From Membranipora membranacea (Eukaryota > Bryozoa > Gymnolaemata > Cheilostomatida > Membraniporidae): DNA of 64,000 nt. A program made the translations under genes and the position numbers. Position 1 is the first letter of the stretch; each line of letters begins with the position of its first letter. The notes under the pieces are model-generated. The model was not told the origin of the DNA and did not search any database. It was given only the letters and a program-made list of their open reading frames with translations. The stretch is taken from the NCBI GenBank assembly GCA_914767715.1, contig OU612075.1, positions 21,578,001 to 21,642,000 of the forward strand, in the 5' to 3' direction. This document shows positions 60,297-64,000 of this stretch, in pieces.

Positions 60297-61781
60297 CTAC
60301 GGACTATCAAATGTGGCGAGGGGAGCTAACTCGTCCGAGGCGGAGGAAGGGGAAGAGGCTGTGGTGGAGGTAGCATCAAAGGCGACATCAGAGACAGCGT
60401 CGGGGCCGGCAGCATCGGAGTTATTATGATTGTTAGAGTTTACCCCGCTGTAGAGTTTGGAGTCTGAGCGATGGTGATCTCCGTTACTAAGCAGAGCAGA
60501 TGATGTATCGGCTGTCATCCCTGTAGTGGTAGATAGCTCAGACTTAGACCCCTTCAGGGTTGCTCGTCGTCTGTATGCCGGCTGCTCAACGTCCACAAAT
60601 ATGTGATTTTTGAAGAACTTTTTCTTGCGATGTACGTTGAGCAGTATAAGATCACAGCAGACTGAAGCGATTCCCAGCAGAGCCAGTCCAGAGCCGACAT
60701 TCATCAGGAAAGTGACAATGTCAAACTTTCTAGCTGAAGCCTCAGTTCCTAAAGTAAATAAAATGCCGTAAGCCTTGACAAGCTGTCGTATATTCTGTCC
60801 GTTCTCCTGGTAGTAAATAGGATAGCGAAAGTTGTATCCAGCAGCGATGGTGTTACCCCCGTAGTTATCCAGCCTGTCAAACACGTATTTAGGTTTACAC
60901 TCCGACTCGTCTCTATCAAAGTTACAGTCCCACTTTACACTAATAGAGATAACTCCGCCCTTTATAGCCATCTCTTTATACCACCTATCCTCATACCTTA
61001 TATCACCGGAGGCCTTAGTCGTAGCGATACTAACAATGTCAGCTAGTCTGAATATAGGACAGTACGGCTCATCCTCATGATGATACCTACAGCTCCTCAT
61101 GTAAGCTTTATCTACCAGCTCTATAAGATTACTCCTCGTCTTCTTATAGTGAGGAAAATAGACGTGGTTCTTAACAAAAACAGTAAAGTCCTTAGTCTGC
61201 TCTAGCATAGCCCGCTCCCCACCAGCAGGAAGATCATCGTTCTCTATTGGACACCACGCCTTCACCACACACTGTCCTGCCTCTATATCACATCTACCTG
61301 TGGTTACTCCGTGTCCGAGGTGATAGGGAGTACCCTCAGGTGTACAGTCCGAGTCATTACTACACGATCCCTGCCACGATGTCTCCGTACACTCTCCTTG
61401 TGTCTGATTGTGTGTCACGATCACGTTGGTGGTCAGGAAGAAAGCTCCATTCTCCTCTGGAGGCACGTTTAGATCAGCGGCGTCCCACAATCTCTGCCCT
61501 ACTCTCGGGTCCGTGGAGTTAGTATAAGCCACGCCTTTCAGTTTTGTTGTTGTGCCGCTGACAGGAGATGTCTCGATAAACTGATAGCCGTGATGAATGA
61601 TAAACACCCACACCACCACGTAGAGGATGATAGCCAGCTGAACTATTCTATTTATAACACCGATAAACCGTGATCGGATTGTCACCACCTTAGGAGTGTC
61701 ATACTCCAGACAGCTAGAGACAGCAAAATCTTTCACAGCGGCTCCTCCGCAGCCCATGATTAATGTGTAAAACCTCTCCAC
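60297..61781 (-). CDS. P2X: P2X ATP-gated cation channel, intronless
   Basis: One uninterrupted 494-residue frame. P2X subunits form plasma-membrane trimers opened by extracellular ATP. The N-terminal kinase-site motif is present (YDTPK, Thr29). TM1 lies at about 43-62 and TM2 carries NVGSGLALLGIASVCCDLILL. Between them are TTTKLKGVAYTN (Lys80 and Lys82, matching the ATP-binding lysines), GGVISISVKWDCNFD, NFRYPIYY and KAYGI, which supply the other expected binding residues. All ten ectodomain cysteines are present: six in the head (C…C…C…C…C…C around 130-178), then RSC/PYC and WDC/SEC. After TM2 the usual YxxxK trafficking motif reads NVHRK, so its tyrosine is absent. The C-tail of about 110 residues is Ser/Asn/Ala-rich and poorly ordered. 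Vertebrate P2X genes carry many introns, so lack of any in this intron-rich window is odd. Confidence 0.95.
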   Translation of the reverse strand: MERFYTLIMGCGGAAVKDFAVSSCLEYDTPKVVTIRSRFIGVINRIVQLAIILYVVVWVFIIHHGYQFIETSPVSGTTTKLKGVAYTNSTDPRVGQRLWDAADLNVPPEENGAFFLTTNVIVTHNQTQGECTETSWQGSCSNDSDCTPEGTPYHLGHGVTTGRCDIEAGQCVVKAWCPIENDDLPAGGERAMLEQTKDFTVFVKNHVYFPHYKKTRSNLIELVDKAYMRSCRYHHEDEPYCPIFRLADIVSIATTKASGDIRYEDRWYKEMAIKGGVISISVKWDCNFDRDESECKPKYVFDRLDNYGGNTIAAGYNFRYPIYYQENGQNIRQLVKAYGILFTLGTEASARKFDIVTFLMNVGSGLALLGIASVCCDLILLNVHRKKKFFKNHIFVDVEQPAYRRRATLKGSKSELSTTTGMTADTSSALLSNGDHHRSDSKLYSGVNSNNHNNSDAAGPDAVSDVAFDATSTTASSPSSASDELAPLATFDSP

Positions 61782-64000
61782 AAATTATAATATGAATAAT
61801 CGGCTAGACACAGATATACATCAACAGATACGCTCTCAATTAATAATCGTATTGTTTTTACTGTGTAGATAAATATTTTTCTCTGTAATAATTCAGGTGC
61901 TGGTCTCACATCCACAGACCTCCAGAGTATCGCTGCTTCATACAAGCATCGAGCTCAACAAAACTTATTAAACTGAATGCTGAAGTATTTTGTGAAAGTT
62001 GATATTGAACAGCTCACCATCAATAATTAAAGAGTCGTTTTAGTATATTGAGAGGAGCCTGATTATAATATTGTAAACACCGGCATCCTTTATAGTAAAG
62101 CTGATGATATGCTTGATCACACGTAGCCAAACACCCACAGATCCTATAATCCCATCAGACTTGCTGTCTCGGATTTTGAAATTCAAGATGGGAAATCAAT
62201 ACGGGTCCATATGCTGGAGACACCATCTCTCTCAACACCTCATCAAAACAGGATACCAATCATCACTTGTCATATTCTATATGCATAGACCTAACAGATA
62301 CACATAATTAATTTAAATCATACTTATCCTGAATATTGATGGTAAACTCGAAATAGTGAAACTGAAATTACCCAAATGAATTATCAAGAATTTCATTATG
62401 CCTTCCAATTGTATTGTTTGATCTACATCTCAGCCATATTTTTCTTGCTAAGCTGGTTAACTCCTATGTTAGAAGTGGAAAATGTGATGTAGGGGGATGC
62501 CAACCGCTACTGGAGCCCTATGGTGATTGCAAATGAAAATGCATCAATTTATATGTAGGGGGATGCATCCCCCTAGACAAAGTAGGAACCCTATAAGTAC
62601 AACAAGAGGCCTAAGAAGCTTAATTATTATATGGGCATCTTTTTCAGCTCCTCTACTTCACTCTAACTCTCATATTTGTCGCTGTCGTCAGCAGAGAAAG
62701 GGAAAGGCACTTCATAGTTCATATCATAAATATGCAATCTGGCAAAACGCGGAACCATCTACCTGATTCCATAACAGTATTAGGACTATCTATGATGTTG
62801 TTACGACAGAATAGGAGATCAATTTGATTGATGGTCTCTGGTTAGTCAAAATAAGAGGACCAGATACACTAAATACATAACGTTTAATTAAAGCAGGGAG
62901 ATACAGATTTTCAAACTCCTTGATTAAAGTAATCTATAGTTTCCTGATATACTAAGAGCCCTAAAGGAAAACACATTTGGAAATATCATTAATTCAGGGT
63001 GTTGATATTGAGACGACATAATTACCACACACTGCACCAGTAATAAGTACTGATTGTGTAAAGTGTCAGCCGATCCTGACACATATTCAGTAGGGATCTA
63101 CTTCCCTAAAATAAAGAGCTGTCATTATTTCCTGATATGAGGACGTCAGAATTACGACAATGGGATAACGAGACATTACCTGCTGACACTAGGGCTGTGT
63201 CACTTTTGACAGGTTAAATCAGGTGCTTCCTCTTGATGAAGTGAATCAATTTATGAAACAAGAGCTCTTCCATTCAAAAGATCGATAGTATAAGTCAGTA
63301 ATTTCTAGAGCCAAGTTATAATATAAATCAGTAGTTGTGTCCTCATGTAAAACAAAGGTTAATTTCAGTTGCCCATTCTGTGATCTAACAAACTAGACGG
63401 TTCTGTTTTCTATTTGAACACATCTCATTATATTGTCACATATACTGATCACTATATCACATATGGAACCGAGTTTGGTGGATGATGAGAGGGAATCAGC
63501 GACTTACGTATAGATAGGTATCGATCGTTTTGATGCTGCATGTGACCAGACGATGATTTTGATTTATAATTTTGTTTTGTACTCACACATAGTGCATAAT
63601 ATAAATGACCATGCATGTTTTATTATGAATGAGAAAGGGCCCACAGCTGGTATATAATTAACGTGTGAATAGGACACATGTGAGACCAAAAAGTGGCCTC
63701 GGGCGGAAAGATAAATGGAACACATCTCTATCACTTCTATACAAGTATGTTTTTTTTTGCATGTAATTCTCATCATAAGTTTGGTGTTTGAGGTTGAGGC
63801 TTGGAGTTCATAAATAGAGTGACCTTAAAAAACATTCAGCATTCAAGCGAAGAGACTGCAGTTCTCTGTGAACTTGAGCTGTAATCGCAATCATATCAAA
63901 CCGCTCTTGTAAGAGTCCAGGAAGATATGATCACAGTATATAAATGTGAGGTATAACTAGGTTATATCTGTTATTAGACCCTCATGTTTGCTGTACTAGG
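61782..64000. other. Upstream of P2X to window end, no gene seen
   Basis: The P2X promoter should lie just above 61781, but I see no clear core motif. A gtagggggatgc word occurs twice near 62490 and 62560, the second inside a short palindrome (gggggatgcatccccc). No exon, RNA gene or mobile element was recognised. Confidence 0.5.

Overview
The window is animal nuclear DNA: AT-rich, with GT-AG introns throughout, and with families found mainly or only in animals and their close relatives (a UTX/KDM6A demethylase, a plakin, a P2X receptor). I rebuilt seven multi-exon or single-exon genes by hand by joining exons across GT/AG sites and requiring a continuous frame. The species is not identifiable from the sequence. 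The compact spacing, the short plakin without an actin-binding domain and the modest introns would fit an early-branching animal such as a sponge, but that is a guess.

Layout. 817-11923 (+): KDM6A/UTX histone H3K27 demethylase, cut at its 5' side by the window edge; its TPRs, Gln-rich linker, JmjC core and C-terminal zinc module are all legible. 14479-21177 (+): a secreted PSI-domain class 3 lipase of 401 residues in eight exons, including a 23-nt first exon. 22739-24667 (-): a mitochondrially targeted mTERF-like protein. 25.2-29.6 kb: a repeat-rich gap holding a tRNA-like SINE piece, an orphan retrotransposon Gag ORF, a fold-back element with a second element nested in it, and a dispersed repeat. 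30229-47209 (-): an 18-exon plakin of 855 residues (plakin domain with embedded SH3, then plectin-type repeats). 48852-49196 (-): a small tail-anchored protein. 50306-54601 and 56065-59485 (+): two tandem paralogous single-pass membrane proteins with tyrosine-rich cytoplasmic tails. 60297-61781 (-): an intronless P2X ATP-gated channel. 61.8-64 kb: no gene seen.

The most unusual part is 50-59.5 kb. The two receptor-like genes share a four-exon plan, identical intron phases, an identical 88-nt second exon length, and a YFGxxR motif at the membrane exit. Their outer domains differ (short versus long mucin-like), and their tails differ (repeated YxYxxP versus a canonical ITAM spacing, YxxI-x6-YxxL). 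They look like phosphotyrosine-signalling receptors that do not match a family I know. Next to them lie a convergent P2X receptor and an upstream plakin, so the right half of the window is rich in cell-surface and cytoskeletal genes; I have no evidence of joint regulation.

Other notable structure: a 26-bp minisatellite in a plakin intron whose unit copies the exon-intron junction, so that it lays down a row of decoy splice donors; a family of short inverted-repeat elements with 9-bp target duplications, one copy of which lies 13 bp from a plakin splice donor; and a hAT-type element with a perfect 8-bp duplication.
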